Shown: piece after piece, positions 38,151 to 50,147 of the stretch
Layout of the letters: each line of letters opens with the position of its first letter
How positions within the stretch are numbered: position 1 is the stretch's first letter
Position numbers and translations under genes: made by a program
DNA from: Leptospira broomii serovar Hurstbridge str. 5399
GTDB taxonomy: Bacteria; Spirochaetota; Leptospiria; Leptospirales; Leptospiraceae
NCBI RefSeq assembly: GCF_000243715.2
Contig: NZ_AHMO02000008.1
Location: forward strand, 1,599,001-1,663,000
Direction of reading: 5' to 3'
DNA length: 64,000 nt
The notes under the pieces: generated by a model
The model's database searches: none
Told to the model about the DNA's origin: nothing
Seen by the model: only the letters and a program-made list of their open reading frames with translations

Positions 38151-39173
38151 ATGAACTGGTACCATTTTATTACGGCCACGAGCTTTATGCCGGTTCCGGC
38201 CTCTGCTGAAGCAGCAGGTGTGGATTATCTCTATGCGTTTCTACTTATTTCCGGCTTGATTTCCTTCGTCATCCTCATCGGAGGAATGACAATCTTTATC
38301 ATTCGGTATAGAAGACTTTCGGACACTCAAAAAAGTGCTTATATCACTCATAACACTTTAGCAGAGTTTCTATGGTCCTTCATTCCGTTCGTGATTATGA
38401 TGGTAATCTTTGGCTGGGGATGGGTGGTTTTTGACGATTTGCGCAAAATTGGAGTGAAGGGCGATGTGGAAGTTCACGTTACCGCTCGCCAATGGGCTTG
38501 GGCTTTCCAATACAAGGAAGGATTTAAGGTCAACAGTCCGACTTCAGACAAGCTGAATCCCGAAATCGCAAATTCTAATCTTTTGAAACCGGGCGTTGTT
38601 GTAGTTCCAGTCGGGAAAGTGATACGATTCATTCTTACTTCCGATGACGTACTTCATAGCTTCTATGTTCCTGCTTTCCGGAATAAGATAGATGCGGTTC
38701 CGGGTCGTAGAACTACATTTACGTTCACCCCAATTGAGAAGGGAGATTTTACGGTTTTCTGTACTGAATACTGCGGAACATCTCACTCTAATATGATGGC
38801 TTTGATTCGTGTTGTAGATTCAGAGCAATATACCGCTTGGATTGACCAGCAAAAAGCCGCGGCGTCGAACGCTGGAAACGCGAATCCTGCCGATAAGGGT
38901 AAAGCACTGTATACCGAGTTGGGTTGTAATAGCTGCCACTCTCTAGACGGTTCGCGTATCGTAGGTCCCACTTTCAAGGGATTGTACGGGAATAAACGAG
39001 ATTTTGCCGACGGTTCCTCTGCTACGGGTAATGACGATTATATTAAGCAATCCATCTTAGTTCCGACTGCTAAAATAGTCGCAGGCTATCCTCCTGCGAT
39101 GCCTTCCTTTCAAGGGCGGGTAAACGACGAGCAGATTCGAGATATAACTGAATTTATTAAGACGCTTAAATAG
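38151..39173 (+). CDS. coxB: Cytochrome c oxidase subunit II with fused cytochrome c
   Basis: A 340-residue subunit of a caa3-type oxidase. Two membrane helices are followed by the CuA domain with VLHSFYVP and the cluster [12 protein letters not shown], then a C-terminal cytochrome c domain with CNSCH and an axial Met in AMPSFQG. Electrons from soluble carriers pass through the fused cytochrome to CuA and then to heme a in subunit I. GGAAGGAG precedes the ATG. It sits in the operon order SCO1-coxB-coxA-coxC. Confidence 0.95.
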   Translation: MNWYHFITATSFMPVPASAEAAGVDYLYAFLLISGLISFVILIGGMTIFIIRYRRLSDTQKSAYITHNTLAEFLWSFIPFVIMMVIFGWGWVVFDDLRKIGVKGDVEVHVTARQWAWAFQYKEGFKVNSPTSDKLNPEIANSNLLKPGVVVVPVGKVIRFILTSDDVLHSFYVPAFRNKIDAVPGRRTTFTFTPIEKGDFTVFCTEYCGTSHSNMMALIRVVDSEQYTAWIDQQKAAASNAGNANPADKGKALYTELGCNSCHSLDGSRIVGPTFKGLYGNKRDFADGSSATGNDDYIKQSILVPTAKIVAGYPPAMPSFQGRVNDEQIRDITEFIKTLK

Positions 39174-39184
39174 GAGCACGGACA

Positions 39185-40772
<1,588 letters not shown>

Positions 40773-40786
<14 letters not shown>

Positions 40787-41537
40787 TCCCGCGGGTTTTC
40801 ACCACGCTCACCATTTTGATAGCGCGGAACAACAATACCAAACCTCCAAACAAGGAATTTGGCTTTTCTTGGTTACTGAAATTCTTATGTTCGGTGGCCT
40901 TTTTGTAGCGTATTCAATTTACCATTCCCTTTACCCGCAGATCTTCCATGCAGGTAGTAAACAGCTCTCCATATCGATGGGAGCTGTGAACACTGTTGTT
41001 CTTTTATTCAGTTCCTTTACGATGGCATTAGGAATCAACTTCGTGCAGCGGGGCCTGAGAACAAAAGCAATCATTGCGCTTACTGTGACGATTCTCTGTG
41101 CCGCGATCTTCATGGTCGTAAAATACTTCGAATACACTCATAAATTCCATGTGGGAACGGTTCCTGGAAAATATGCGTATACGGACGAAGCGAGAACTAC
41201 CACAAAAGTGGCTGCATTGGTGAAGGAAGCCGGTGAAGTTTCGGCGGAAGAGCGCGAGCACAAACTGCATATGGACGAAGAAGAATACAAGCATCTTCGC
41301 CAATTGAACGACACTAAAAACTGGCCTCTATTTTTCGGATTTTACTTTGTAATGACCGGAATCCACGGGCTGCACGTTCTTGCCGGAGCTTTCTTAATTT
41401 TCTGGGTATTGATGAAAGTAGTCAGAAATAAGGTCGGCCCTGATTACTACACTCCGGTGGAAGGCGTAGGCCTCTTCTGGCACGTAGTCGACTTGATTTG
41501 GATCTATCTCTTTCCTCTTCTTTATTTAGTCGGATAA
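40773..41537 (+). CDS. coxC: Cytochrome c oxidase subunit III with an inserted hydrophilic loop
   Basis: Subunit III, 254 residues, with about five helices and the C-terminal signature [21 protein letters not shown] charged loop of about 60 residues (roughly residues 123-185, with [14 protein letters not shown]) sits between helices, where most subunit III proteins have a short connection. It starts inside coxA. A strong terminator follows. No subunit IV gene is found downstream. Confidence 0.95.
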
Positions 41538-41560
41538 GAATTTCTCCAATTTAGTTTCGG

Positions 41561-41595
41561 AAAGGCCGGTTTTTTTACCGGCCTTTTTATTTTCC
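41561..41595 (+). terminator. Rho-independent terminator of the cox operon
   Basis: AAAGGCCGGT pairs perfectly with ACCGGCCTTT around a six-T loop, 41561-41586, and is followed by TTATTTT. It lies 23 bases after the coxC stop. Confidence 0.92.
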
Positions 41596-41701
41596 TTTCG
41601 TTCCAAATCGTATTTTTCCATGCCCAAAATTGGGCTGATGACCGATACTTAATAGTAAGGGATCTTTCATTTCGTAGCCGGATCTCATGTCGGATTGAAT
41701 C

Positions 41702-42382
41702 ATGCAAAATATCGATTATTCTCGCAGACTGAAACAAACCGGAATAAGAGGAGGGACCGCTAATAGACCTCTCGATTCTCAGCCGACGGTTCAAACCATA
41801 CAGCATGTACGGGGATCGGCCTCGCCTATCCGCTCTTTCCCGAGTTCACGTTCGCTTTTTTTAATTTTAGTCGGAGCGATTTCTCTATTTACCGCAGGTG
41901 TCGTGGTTGGCTTGCGTTTGGATCAGAAAGAACAAGCTTTTGCCCAGAACGAAACTCAATCTTTTTATAATACCGGCAAGTTTTCGCGACGGAATCCTGC
42001 TGAAACGATCGAGCAACGCGAAAATTCAGGCCAGGCGGAAGTTAAATCTGAATCGTCGGAAAAGCCGGAAAGCAAAGACTTTGGGCACGCGGAAGAAAAG
42101 CCTTCTTCGGAGAATAAAGGTTTAAAATTTCCGGCCAGATCGGATCGCGAGAATTATTTTATTTCCATTCCGACCAGCGATTCTTTGGAAGCGATGGAAG
42201 TAGGAAAGAAATTATTGAGGGCCAAACCTGAATTCCAGGGTCGAATTTTTCGTTCCGGGCACGGGGAACTTTTCATCGGTTACTTTTACGGAAAGGCGGA
42301 AGCGACTCAAGCTTTAGAGTCCATTAGACCGCTCAATGATCCGATCTTTCACGGTTCTCAGATTCACAAAACAAAGCGATAA
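41702..42382 (+). CDS. Membrane-anchored protein with SPOR-like C-terminus
   Basis: A 226-residue protein with one membrane helix (SLFLILVGAISLFTAGVVVGL, about residues 51-71), a long disordered linker rich in Glu/Ser/Lys, and a folded C-terminal region of about 70 residues. The layout, cytoplasmic tail then helix then linker then a beta-alpha repeat (ENYFISIPTSDS, FQGRIFRSGHGELFIGYF), is that of SPOR proteins that bind denuded peptidoglycan. The SPOR match is by shape only. It stands alone between two terminator- or promoter-bounded units. Confidence 0.55.
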   Translation: MQNIDYSRRLKQTGIRGGTANRPLDSQPTVQTIQHVRGSASPIRSFPSSRSLFLILVGAISLFTAGVVVGLRLDQKEQAFAQNETQSFYNTGKFSRRNPAETIEQRENSGQAEVKSESSEKPESKDFGHAEEKPSSENKGLKFPARSDRENYFISIPTSDSLEAMEVGKKLLRAKPEFQGRIFRSGHGELFIGYFYGKAEATQALESIRPLNDPIFHGSQIHKTKR

Positions 42383-42445
42383 TACGCGGGGAATATAAAG
42401 AAAATCGGTTAAATTACGGGTAATTTAACAAAACCCTTTTTTTCC

Positions 42446-42473
42446 TTGACTTATGCCAAAAATTTGCTATATT
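42446..42473 (+). promoter_or_regulatory. Sigma-70 type promoter of carD
   Basis: TTGACT at 42446-42451 and TATATT at 42468-42473 are separated by 16 bases. Transcription should start about 42480, giving a leader of roughly 30 bases to the carD TTG. Confidence 0.72.
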
Positions 42474-42509
42474 TTTGAGCAGAGTTTTAACGGAAGTCTT
42501 AATACCTAA

Positions 42510-43064
42510 TTGGCTAGCAAAAAGAAACAATCTGGCTACGAGCATGGCGTAGGCGACTACGTCGTCTATCCGATCCACGGTGTTGGTGAAATCACCGAAA
42601 TCGCTAAAAAAGTTATCCTGGGTAAGAAAAAAGAATGCTACGTCATGGAAATCCAGGGTAGCAAGATGAAAGTGATGATCCCTGTCGATAAAGCGAAACA
42701 GGTCGGAATTCGACCGATCATCGACAAAAAGGATATCAAGAAAGTCATCAATTTACTCAAGAAAGATGAAGTCGATACGGAAGAGGATTGGAAGATCAGG
42801 TACCAAAATAACCTGAATAAAATTAAGTCCGGTTCGATTTTCGAAGTAGCGGATGTCTGCAGAAATCTATTTCGCAGAGCAAACGGTAAGGAACTATCTA
42901 TCATGGAGCGGAAGCTCTACGAGAGCGCATACAATCTCGTAAAAATGGAAGTTGCCTTAAGCAAGGGAGTTTCTCAAGAAGAAGCGGGGAACCTTGTCTC
43001 TGATGTGTTGGCCAGCTCTTTTGCTGTCGGTGACAAAGTAGCAGTAGTCGTCGACGAAGAATAA
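42510..43064 (+). CDS. carD: CarD/CdnL-type transcription factor (TTG start)
   Basis: A 184-residue RNA polymerase-binding factor that stabilises open promoter complexes, notably at rRNA genes. The N-terminal Tudor-like region has [19 protein letters not shown], which binds the polymerase beta subunit. The C-terminal helical domain ([25 protein letters not shown]) contacts DNA upstream of the -10. A Lys-rich N-terminus MASKKKQ precedes it. The start is a TTG. A promoter is visible just upstream. The PIN-TRAM gene follows after 41 bases and may be cotranscribed. Confidence 0.93.
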   Translation: MASKKKQSGYEHGVGDYVVYPIHGVGEITEIAKKVILGKKKECYVMEIQGSKMKVMIPVDKAKQVGIRPIIDKKDIKKVINLLKKDEVDTEEDWKIRYQNNLNKIKSGSIFEVADVCRNLFRRANGKELSIMERKLYESAYNLVKMEVALSKGVSQEEAGNLVSDVLASSFAVGDKVAVVVDEE

Positions 43065-43105
43065 TTCCGACTAAAACTCGAGTCTATATTTGAAGGATTT
43101 GAGTT

Positions 43106-44386
43106 ATGGGTTACCTATACAAAGGCCTTACGGCTATCCTCCTTTCCTCTCTGTCGTTTTTTGTGACGCAGAAGCAAACCCAAGATTGGGTTCTCGCTGG
43201 TTCTCTTTCCGGACTGGTCCTCGTAGTTTCTCTTGTACTATTATTTGGAGAAGCAAAACTATTTCCTAAATTTCGTGCGGACATCATTTTCTGCGTCGGG
43301 GTAGGAGTATTATTAGGATTCGTTGTAGCATGGTTTCTAGGAACCATCATTCGATTTGAAGAATTAAATCTCGCATTGTATTTGATTTTAGGTCTTTTTG
43401 GAGCTAGAGTCGGTAAGGCATTTGCTAAAGAACCGGGACTTTCCATCTTCGGAGGGGGAGGCGCCGGCGGACATCAGGGATTGGATCCGTTTGGAGTCGC
43501 CATCATCAACAAAGATGAAGTTCGCGATAAAATCCTGGATACTTCTGTCGTTATCGATGGCCGTATTCTAGATATCGCAGATACGCATTTTATTGATGGC
43601 CCATTAATACTCCCGAATTTCGTCCTTCGGGAAATCCAATTAATCAGTGATTCTTCGGATCCGATCAAGAGAGCGCGCGGAAGACGGGGTCTCGAGATGT
43701 TGAATAAACTTCAACGAAAAGGATCCATAGAAGTAAAAATCACATATAAAGATTATTCGGACACGAGAGAAGTCGACGCTAAGCTTATTAAATTGGCTCG
43801 CGATACCGGCGGCAAGATCGTAACGAATGATTTTAATTTGAATAAAGTCGCCGAACTCCAGGGAGTAAAGGTTCTAAATCTAAACACTCTTGCTAACGCT
43901 TTGAAACCGGTTGTTTTACCGGGAGAAGAACTTGGAATCCAAGTTATTAAAGAAGGTAAAGACGAAAACCAAGGCATCGGTTATCTCGAGGACGGCACAA
44001 TGGTCGTCATCGAGAACGGAGGCCATCTCGTCGGCAAGGAAGTGAAAGTTACCGTAACATCCATTATCCAAACGGCTGCCGGTAAGATGATCTTTACCAA
44101 AGCGAATTCTAACGGCGGTGGCCATGAAAAGGGGGACCGCGGCGGGGATCGTGAGAATCGTAATCGTGGCGGTGGTGATCGTAATTTCGATCGGGGTGGA
44201 GAGCGGCAAGACCGCAGCCAACAGGAAAAAGGTGAAGAGCGAGGAAATCGCTCCGACCGCGGCGGGAACGAAGATCGAAATAATCGTAGAGACTACCAAG
44301 ATCGTAACCGCAACCGTAATAATTCGGATCGCGGGGATGATTACGGAAATCGTAAAGATTTCCAAGATCAGCAACAACAGCAATAA
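43106..44386 (+). CDS. Membrane PIN-TRAM protein with an RGG-like tail
   Basis: A 426-residue YacL-type protein. Four membrane helices (residues about 5-105) precede a PIN ribonuclease domain with [11 protein letters not shown] and the acidic residues in [11 protein letters not shown], and a TRAM domain ([21 protein letters not shown]) that may bind RNA. A 93-residue tail, residues 334-426, is made almost wholly of Arg, Gly, Asp, Asn and Gln, with RGGD, RGGG, RGGE and a terminal QQQQQ. Such tails bind RNA and can drive phase separation. Most YacL proteins lack it. Confidence 0.88.
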   Translation: MGYLYKGLTAILLSSLSFFVTQKQTQDWVLAGSLSGLVLVVSLVLLFGEAKLFPKFRADIIFCVGVGVLLGFVVAWFLGTIIRFEELNLALYLILGLFGARVGKAFAKEPGLSIFGGGGAGGHQGLDPFGVAIINKDEVRDKILDTSVVIDGRILDIADTHFIDGPLILPNFVLREIQLISDSSDPIKRARGRRGLEMLNKLQRKGSIEVKITYKDYSDTREVDAKLIKLARDTGGKIVTNDFNLNKVAELQGVKVLNLNTLANALKPVVLPGEELGIQVIKEGKDENQGIGYLEDGTMVVIENGGHLVGKEVKVTVTSIIQTAAGKMIFTKANSNGGGHEKGDRGGDRENRNRGGGDRNFDRGGERQDRSQQEKGEERGNRSDRGGNEDRNNRRDYQDRNRNRNNSDRGDDYGNRKDFQDQQQQQ

Positions 44387-44481
44387 GCTTAAGCGGAGAG
44401 GATCCGTTCTAGGATCTTCTCCAAATGAGACAGAATAGCGGATTTACCTGAATCTTGAAAGAAATTGATTCAGGTTCCGAA

Positions 44482-44510
44482 TTGACTCTATCTTGAACCC
44501 GAAAATATTT
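44482..44510 (+). promoter_or_regulatory. Possible pckA promoter
   Basis: TTGACT at 44482-44487 and ATATTT at 44505-44510, 17 bases apart. The -10 is weak. AAGGAG lies directly before the pckA ATG. The upstream 100 bases also contain a hairpin near 44398-44421 (GGAGAGGATCC with GGATCTTCTCC), with no T-tract. Confidence 0.4.
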
Positions 44511-44536
44511 GAAATACGAACAGCAAGGAGCACCAG

Positions 44537-46135
44537 ATGCAGGCCCAAACGCAAGTGAAGGGACTGAAGGAGCTCGGTATCGAGCCCTCCGAAGTCTTCC
44601 ACAACCTTTCCTACGACGAAATTTTCGAACACGAAAAGAATAACGGCGAAACCGTCATTTCTTCCAACGGTACTATGATGGTAGATACCGGAATATTTAC
44701 CGGACGTTCTCCCAAAGATAAGTATTTTGTGGATGAACCGTCTTCTAACGGAAATATTTGGTGGGGTCACATAAATTTTAAAGTCTCAGAACAGATTTTC
44801 GACGAATTACATGCAAAATGCGTAAATTACCTTAAGGGTAAAAAACTCTACGTGTTCGACGGATACGCGGGTGCCAATCCGGAAACTCGTATGGGGCTGC
44901 GTGTAGTTTCCGAAAAGGCCTGGCAACATCATTTTTGTACTAATATGTTCCTTCGTCCTAGTAAGGAAGAATTGGCTAACCTCCTTCCTGAATTCACCAT
45001 TATCAATGCTTGCGGCGTTAAAAACGAAAAATACAAAGAACATGGACTTAACTCGGACGTATTCGTAATTTTCCACCTAAGTAAAAAAATCTGCATCATC
45101 GGTGGAACAGAATACGGCGGAGAAATGAAGAAAGGAATTTTTTCGGTAATGAACTATAAGTTACCTCTCCAGGGAATCCTTTCGATGCATTGTTCCGCGA
45201 ATATCGGAAACAAAGACGGAGATACCGCTTTGTTCTTCGGGCTTTCCGGAACCGGAAAAACGACTTTATCGACTGATCCTCACCGTAAACTAATCGGCGA
45301 CGACGAACATGGTTGGGACGATAACGGGATCTTTAATATCGAAGGCGGCTGTTACGCGAAAGTGATTAATCTGGATCCTAAAACGGAACCGGAAATTTAC
45401 GAAGCGATTCGGCGCGACGCACTTTTGGAAAACGTGGTCTACGATGAGAAGACGAAAGTTGTCGACTACACTTCCGCCGCAAAAACCGAAAACACTCGCG
45501 TTTCTTATCCGATTTACCACATCAAAAATATTCAGGTTCCTTCCAAAGGCGATCATCCGAAAGTGATTATTTTTCTTACGTATGACGCTTTCGGAGTATT
45601 GCCTCCCGTTTCAAAACTCTCGATCGAGCAGGCCATGTATCATTTCCTTTCCGGATATACTGCTAAGGTTGCCGGAACAGAACGGGGAATTAAAGAACCT
45701 ACCGCGACGTTCTCGGCTTGCTTTGGCGCCGCGTTTATGACTCTTCACCCTACGGTTTATGCGAAACTATTGGGTGAAAAAATGCGCAAACATAAAGTTC
45801 GCGCCTATCTCATGAATACCGGTTTGGTTGGCGGTTCATACGGGGTTGGTAAAAGAATGAACCTCCCTTCGACTCGCAAGATTATCGACGAGATTATGAA
45901 TGGAAATATTGATAAGGCCCAGTTTGCGAAGCATCCGATTTTCCAAGTCGAATATCCTAAGACTGTCGAAGGTGTAGATGCTTCGATTCTGGATCCTCGC
46001 GAGGCTTGGGCGGACAAACCAGCGTATGACGAAACTTCTAAGAAGTTAGCCGGTATGTTTATCGAAAACTTCAAGAAATACGTAGAAGGATCCAAGGATT
46101 ACGATTTCACCGCATTCGGCCCGAAACTTTCTTAA
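44537..46135 (+). CDS. pckA: Phosphoenolpyruvate carboxykinase (ATP)
   Basis: Converts oxaloacetate to phosphoenolpyruvate, the first committed step of gluconeogenesis. This is essential when fatty acids are the carbon source, and Leptospira lives on fatty acids. The 532-residue protein has RSPKDKY, the metal and substrate-binding HCSANIG, the P-loop [21 protein letters not shown], and [10 protein letters not shown]. The AAGGAG is seven bases from the ATG. A strong terminator follows. Confidence 0.97.
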   Translation: MQAQTQVKGLKELGIEPSEVFHNLSYDEIFEHEKNNGETVISSNGTMMVDTGIFTGRSPKDKYFVDEPSSNGNIWWGHINFKVSEQIFDELHAKCVNYLKGKKLYVFDGYAGANPETRMGLRVVSEKAWQHHFCTNMFLRPSKEELANLLPEFTIINACGVKNEKYKEHGLNSDVFVIFHLSKKICIIGGTEYGGEMKKGIFSVMNYKLPLQGILSMHCSANIGNKDGDTALFFGLSGTGKTTLSTDPHRKLIGDDEHGWDDNGIFNIEGGCYAKVINLDPKTEPEIYEAIRRDALLENVVYDEKTKVVDYTSAAKTENTRVSYPIYHIKNIQVPSKGDHPKVIIFLTYDAFGVLPPVSKLSIEQAMYHFLSGYTAKVAGTERGIKEPTATFSACFGAAFMTLHPTVYAKLLGEKMRKHKVRAYLMNTGLVGGSYGVGKRMNLPSTRKIIDEIMNGNIDKAQFAKHPIFQVEYPKTVEGVDASILDPREAWADKPAYDETSKKLAGMFIENFKKYVEGSKDYDFTAFGPKLS

Positions 46136-46155
46136 CGGAAAAACGATTTCGTGGA

Positions 46156-46188
46156 AAAGAGCGGAGAATTTCTCCGCTCTTTTTTTTG
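46156..46188 (+). terminator. Rho-independent terminator of pckA
   Basis: AAAGAGCGGAGA pairs perfectly with TCTCCGCTCTTT around three bases (46156-46182), followed by a run of T. It lies about 20 bases after the pckA stop. Confidence 0.93.
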
Positions 46189-46217
46189 TCCTGATGTTAT
46201 GCTAAATTGAAAGCCGC

Positions 46218-46246
46218 TTGACAAAGGATTGTGCAGTGCATAATAA
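46218..46246 (+). promoter_or_regulatory. Sigma-70 type promoter of the phasin-like gene
   Basis: A consensus TTGACA at 46218-46223 and TAATAA at 46241-46246 with an optimal 17-base spacer. Transcription should start about 46253, giving a leader of roughly 93 bases. Confidence 0.8.
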
Positions 46247-46263
46247 TTTTACTACGGAGTTCT

Positions 46264-46343
46264 ATGGAATGGCACATCTGCGGAAACAGGTGATGAAAAA
46301 AGAAAACGGGAAATCCTGGAATCCGAATTGTAAAGGAATGTAG
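46264..46343 (+). other. Two tiny leader reading frames ahead of the phasin-like gene
   Basis: In the leader, a 9-codon frame (MEWHICGNR, 46264-46293) ends in TGATG, whose ATG opens a 16-codon frame (MKKENGKSWNPNCKGM, 46293-46343). That one stops two bases before the phasin ATG at 46346. The chain of overlaps could couple translation. Both frames are short enough to arise by chance. Confidence 0.35.
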
Positions 46344-46345
46344 CA

Positions 46346-46627
46346 ATGGAAAAGGAAATTAAAGAAGCTCTTAATTTTGCCATAGGAGCAGCGAAAACGC
46401 TTCGTGAACAGGCGGACAGTATTCTTCTTAAAGTCGAAAAGGAATTTAAAGAGCTTTCTACTAAAGGGGCACAGGACCAGGGAGAAGTTGCAGTAAATCT
46501 TCGCAAATATATCGAGGACGCTTTACGTTCCGTTGAAGGACTTGCAGGCCAAGTTAATACGAAAGTGGAAGAAGTTAAGAAAACAGTCAGTAAGAAAGGA
46601 TCGAACGGTACAGCCGGTCAATCTTGA
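46346..46627 (+). CDS. Phasin-like / polyhydroxyalkanoate granule-associated type protein
   Basis: A 93-residue protein with two amphipathic helices of heptad character (KEALNFAIGAAKTLREQADSI and LRKYIEDALRSVEGLAGQV) and a Lys/Gly-rich tail. This is the shape of the PhaF/PhaI phasin superfamily, which coat PHA granules. Whether this organism makes PHA is not shown here; such proteins are also found where no PHA is made, so the role may be as a helical chaperone or coat. A good promoter lies upstream. Confidence 0.7.
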   Translation: MEKEIKEALNFAIGAAKTLREQADSILLKVEKEFKELSTKGAQDQGEVAVNLRKYIEDALRSVEGLAGQVNTKVEEVKKTVSKKGSNGTAGQS

Positions 46628-46694
46628 TAAGATTACCTTCACTCTTAATAAATATAGGCGGGATAGAATCTTGCGAGAAAACATAGCCCTATTT

Positions 46695-47441
46695 TTATTC
46701 GTCTGAAATAGTACCCGAAGAAAATAGCAAATGGTTGGTTGAAATTCCCAGCCAATTTGCGAGTCTTTCCTTATAAGAAATCGGGGGAGGGCTTTCCATT
46801 TCGAGTTCAAAGGAAGTATTCCAAAGGGAAATTTTACCTTTGAATTTTTGTTTTAAGAAGCCGATAATCCTGTTTCTCTCAACTGTAAACCATTCGGTTT
46901 CAGAAAAGCCTTCTTCCTTTAGATAGCCTTCTATCATATCGATGGTTCTGTAATCGGAAGCTAGAGATGAATAGGAAAAGGAATCTTCAGAAAGATCTAC
47001 GAACACCTCTTCCCATTCTTGCGAATACCTTCTTTCTTTATTTCTGCAGTCGTACGCCTGACATATGGATGATCCATAAAACGAATAGTTCTGACTTTTG
47101 GGATCGCCGGTGTAAATCGGATGAATCATACAACCAATTCTATAATATACCATAGTAGTTTTCTCCCCTTCGTTCGAAGGTGCAGATTCGGTAAGTTTTC
47201 CTAGAAAGGGGCAGTTGTATGTTAGCGGGTCTTTTCTTTCGATATCTTTTTCTTTAACTTCCCTCTGCTTACGGAACTCCGCCATCGTATATGGTCGGCT
47301 AAAATCCACAGTTTGCCGAAACTCGTTAGTTCGATCCTCTAATATGGTTCTTAGTTTATCCGGAGAAGTTTGTAAGTTAAACAGACCGCAGCACGCTCCA
47401 CAAGAAAATGGTACGTTTCGATCCGGTTGGCATAGGCCCAC
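46695..47441 (-). CDS. YkgJ-like Cys-rich protein in the CHAT operon (GTG start)
   Basis: A 248-residue protein. The Cys pattern fits the YkgJ (CxxCxxCC) type: CGACCGLFNL near the N-terminus, then YNCPFLG, GCMIHPIY and ICQAYDC. Those residues are likely to hold a zinc ion or an iron-sulfur cluster. Residues about 145-248 show no motif. The GTG start is four bases after the stop of the CHAT gene, so the two are translationally linked. Its job in the operon is unknown; a redox or metal sensor would fit, which is inference. Confidence 0.7.
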   Translation of the reverse strand: MGLCQPDRNVPFSCGACCGLFNLQTSPDKLRTILEDRTNEFRQTVDFSRPYTMAEFRKQREVKEKDIERKDPLTYNCPFLGKLTESAPSNEGEKTTMVYYRIGCMIHPIYTGDPKSQNYSFYGSSICQAYDCRNKERRYSQEWEEVFVDLSEDSFSYSSLASDYRTIDMIEGYLKEEGFSETEWFTVERNRIIGFLKQKFKGKISLWNTSFELEMESPPPISYKERLANWLGISTNHLLFSSGTISDE

Positions 47442-47445
47442 GAAA

Positions 47446-49284
47446 TTAGATGCCGCCGTGAGGTAAATTTCCGTGAGAAGAGGGCAGAAATCCAGGGAAA
47501 GCTAATTCTAAGGCTTTAGTCTCAGGGTTTTCAATAATATTACACGCTAATGGAAAAATTTGAAGACGTTCTTCGTGAAAGACTATGACTCTCCCACGAT
47601 ATTTTTCGATTTGCTCTCCGACAAAGTCTTGCTTGATCATCGGCGCTGCAACCAGCGATGACTCAGGTTTTAAGCCTCGGAAAAAGAGGTGATTGTTCGA
47701 GTTCGTCGAAACCAAAAAGATACTGACTCGCTCCAACTCTTCGAGTTCAGTGAGCAGATTTTCAAAGTAATACTGAAATGTTATCAAATAGCCGTCGGCT
47801 GATTCAGGTTGAATCTGCCCTTTAGAATACAGGTCGATCCACTGAATCATTTTCTGTATGGTATCTCTGTTTGCAAAAAGTATCTCGGCCAAATCGGTCA
47901 CGACCGGGGTGATTTCCAATTTTCTAAAATCGTGCAAACATTGAAACATAAGATCCCACCATCTTTCGATACTGTAGGCATCGTCCGGATTATTCGGGAT
48001 AAATTTTCCTAATGCGTGATTTTGGTGGTCGCTAAATAGAATTCCTCCCATCACCTTGCTGAACTCTTCGAACGCAACGATTAGGTTTTCCATTAGTTCG
48101 TAGGAAGAAAGCGATTCCGCCTTTTGTCTCTCAGTAAACGTGTAATACGAGGATGCGATCGGAGTCGGATAAAACTTATAAATTAGGGAAGGATTTACGA
48201 TCTTATGAGCAGTCCGCCCTTTTGTCGGATCCGACGTTACCCGCATGTTCGGCTGTCCATGCAGACTGTAATTAGTCCAAGTTAGATCGCTCGAGTCGTA
48301 ATTTCGACGCGCCTGCTCTTTTGCTAAGTAGAGAGACTCTCCCACGCTTTTATCCGCAAATAGATTCGAATAGAATTGAATCGTAAAATCGATCGTATTT
48401 TGATTATCCGCTATTTCCCAATTGGTTCCTATGAAGCTTTTGATTCCGGACATCAAAAACGAACCGGCAAAATTATTCATTAAATCGGAATTCAGATTTC
48501 TAGTAGTGCTTTTGTTGGATTGGCAGGAATTCGAAAATACCATGTCGGTATTGAAGCCCGAGTTTTTTATCTCTCGCGCTTTCAGAATCTTTCCTTCTGA
48601 AATAAGCCATCCGTTTTCCAACGGATCGTCCGAGAAGAAAAGATGGCCGGAATAATGAATAATATTTTTACCTTTAATCAAGGAAAGAAGCTTTAGCTTG
48701 GTAACTTGACGTCCGCCTATGAATTCTATTTCAAGGCGGGAAGAAGGAACTTTCTCGCTTAATACTCGAAATAACTGTTCACCTTCTTTCTGTGCCCATT
48801 CCAAATCTTCTGTCGGGTCGGCTATGATAAGCATTCGGAGTTTTTCTTTTTCCTTAAAGGCTCCACTATGTGCCTCTCCACGTACCGTTTTTCCGATGAA
48901 AAATTTATCGGAAAGAAAACAGGTTCCGTCATGTAGGAGTTCCCAAGGAATCACTCCCAATTTAGGATCAATATTAAAGTGTAAGTATTTTTCAGTGGTT
49001 AAGCGCAGCTTTTCTTGGATTGGTGCAGGAAAAAATTGGTCGTAGAACGTTTCTCCGAGAATTTTTAATTCGTGGAGAATATCCGTTTCGAGTGTCGGGT
49101 GTCTTGAGGATTTCTGATGTATGGCTACGGAAACACGGACTAAGTTTTCAATTTCCTTAATGTATTCGAGGATTAAATCCTCGTCCATAGTCGATTGTAA
49201 GTGGGACTCGGAGCCGCTTCCGGAATTGTCTAGTATATTAAAAACGTTAACTGCGCCGACTCTGTCTATGATTAGATTGAGCAT
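47446..49284 (-). CDS. CHAT-domain caspase-like protease
   Basis: A 612-residue protein with a caspase-like CHAT peptidase domain at about residues 105-345. His214 (IIHYSGHLF) and Cys254 (VFSNSCQS) form the catalytic dyad, and the family's ending LHGQPNMRV is present. The usual Gly after the catalytic His is Leu here. Residues about 350-612 are of unknown fold, without TPR repeats. The 49365-50108 and sigma-factor genes lie upstream on the same strand, and the YkgJ-like gene follows after four bases. Confidence 0.85.
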   Translation of the reverse strand: MLNLIIDRVGAVNVFNILDNSGSGSESHLQSTMDEDLILEYIKEIENLVRVSVAIHQKSSRHPTLETDILHELKILGETFYDQFFPAPIQEKLRLTTEKYLHFNIDPKLGVIPWELLHDGTCFLSDKFFIGKTVRGEAHSGAFKEKEKLRMLIIADPTEDLEWAQKEGEQLFRVLSEKVPSSRLEIEFIGGRQVTKLKLLSLIKGKNIIHYSGHLFFSDDPLENGWLISEGKILKAREIKNSGFNTDMVFSNSCQSNKSTTRNLNSDLMNNFAGSFLMSGIKSFIGTNWEIADNQNTIDFTIQFYSNLFADKSVGESLYLAKEQARRNYDSSDLTWTNYSLHGQPNMRVTSDPTKGRTAHKIVNPSLIYKFYPTPIASSYYTFTERQKAESLSSYELMENLIVAFEEFSKVMGGILFSDHQNHALGKFIPNNPDDAYSIERWWDLMFQCLHDFRKLEITPVVTDLAEILFANRDTIQKMIQWIDLYSKGQIQPESADGYLITFQYYFENLLTELEELERVSIFLVSTNSNNHLFFRGLKPESSLVAAPMIKQDFVGEQIEKYRGRVIVFHEERLQIFPLACNIIENPETKALELAFPGFLPSSHGNLPHGGI

Positions 49285-49364
49285 AGGTTCCGGTTAAGAA
49301 TGGCCTGATTCCGTTCCCCCATCGAGACATAAGCTCGAAAGGGGAATTTATGAAACAGATATCT

Positions 49365-50108
49365 TTAATCTAAGAGAATAAAGAGATCTATTGATTTCGA
49401 CAAGTCTTTTCCCTGGAATTCCACTGTGTACTTTCCTTCTCTCAATCCGGCGAAATTCGTAATTCCATCCGAATTGAATTGGTTGGAAAGTATAAACCTT
49501 CCATCTTTAGAAAGATTTACCCTTTGGAAATCTTCAGGGCGTGGGCAGTCGATTTTGACACTAAGATAGGCAGTCTCTTCCGTTTCTTGAACGACTTGGT
49601 AAGTGAACTTGCAATCGTCTTCGACTTTCTCTTCAAATACTATAAATTCCGAAGCAGCCGGTGTTTTGGCAGCTGCGGAGCGCATTGCAGGAGCATAATC
49701 TACTCTAGTATTGATTTGTAGAGTTTGAATTAAGCTATCGAAGAGCTGAGCACCTGATTTTCCCAGTTTTACAACGATCGATTCGCGGCTTTGTTCCTTA
49801 CGGGACAGCTCCATCTCGACGTAGCGTTTTAGATATTCAGGAAAGGCTTTTATTTGCCAACCTTCAGTCAATTCGGCTTTGCTTACATCTAAATCTTCTT
49901 GGAAAGTCGTGTAGGCATGACTGCGGGCAGCCGATTCGAAATAGGATTCTTCGGCAGCCTTTAAGCCGGCTTGAAGAGATTCCTCCATCCGAATGAGTTC
50001 ATTTTGAAGCTCGGGATTTTTATCGATTCCTGAAAGTACATCCTCTTTTCCATCAAAGAGAGATTGATTGAGTTCCGATTCCGAGCCTGGTTCGCGTTTG
50101 GATTCCAT
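49365..50108 (-). CDS. Soluble sigma-factor partner candidate, unknown family
   Basis: A 247-residue protein with no membrane helix and no zinc anti-sigma motif (HxxxCxxC). The N-terminal half is helical and charged ([37 protein letters not shown]). An Ala/Pro linker at about residues 140-155 precedes a beta-rich C-terminus ([28 protein letters not shown]). It lies between the sigma-factor gene and the CHAT gene. A TTG at 50126 is another possible start; GGAG precedes the ATG used here. I do not recognise a family. A role as a cleavable anti-sigma factor is inference from position. Confidence 0.7.
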   Translation of the reverse strand: MESKREPGSESELNQSLFDGKEDVLSGIDKNPELQNELIRMEESLQAGLKAAEESYFESAARSHAYTTFQEDLDVSKAELTEGWQIKAFPEYLKRYVEMELSRKEQSRESIVVKLGKSGAQLFDSLIQTLQINTRVDYAPAMRSAAAKTPAASEFIVFEEKVEDDCKFTYQVVQETEETAYLSVKIDCPRPEDFQRVNLSKDGRFILSNQFNSDGITNFAGLREGKYTVEFQGKDLSKSIDLFILLD

Positions 50109-50147
50109 TTGCGTGTGACGCTCCAATAAAGTTTAAGACGATTCGTT

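Noticed and set aside
43916..44383. A long minus-strand frame opposite the PIN-TRAM tail
   Set aside because: Low-complexity Arg/Asp/Asn codons leave the opposite strand open; the plus-strand PIN and TRAM domains are real.
46252..46810. Minus-strand frames covering the phasin-like gene
   Set aside because: The plus-strand gene has a consensus promoter, a ribosome site and a phasin-like heptad pattern; the minus frames have none.
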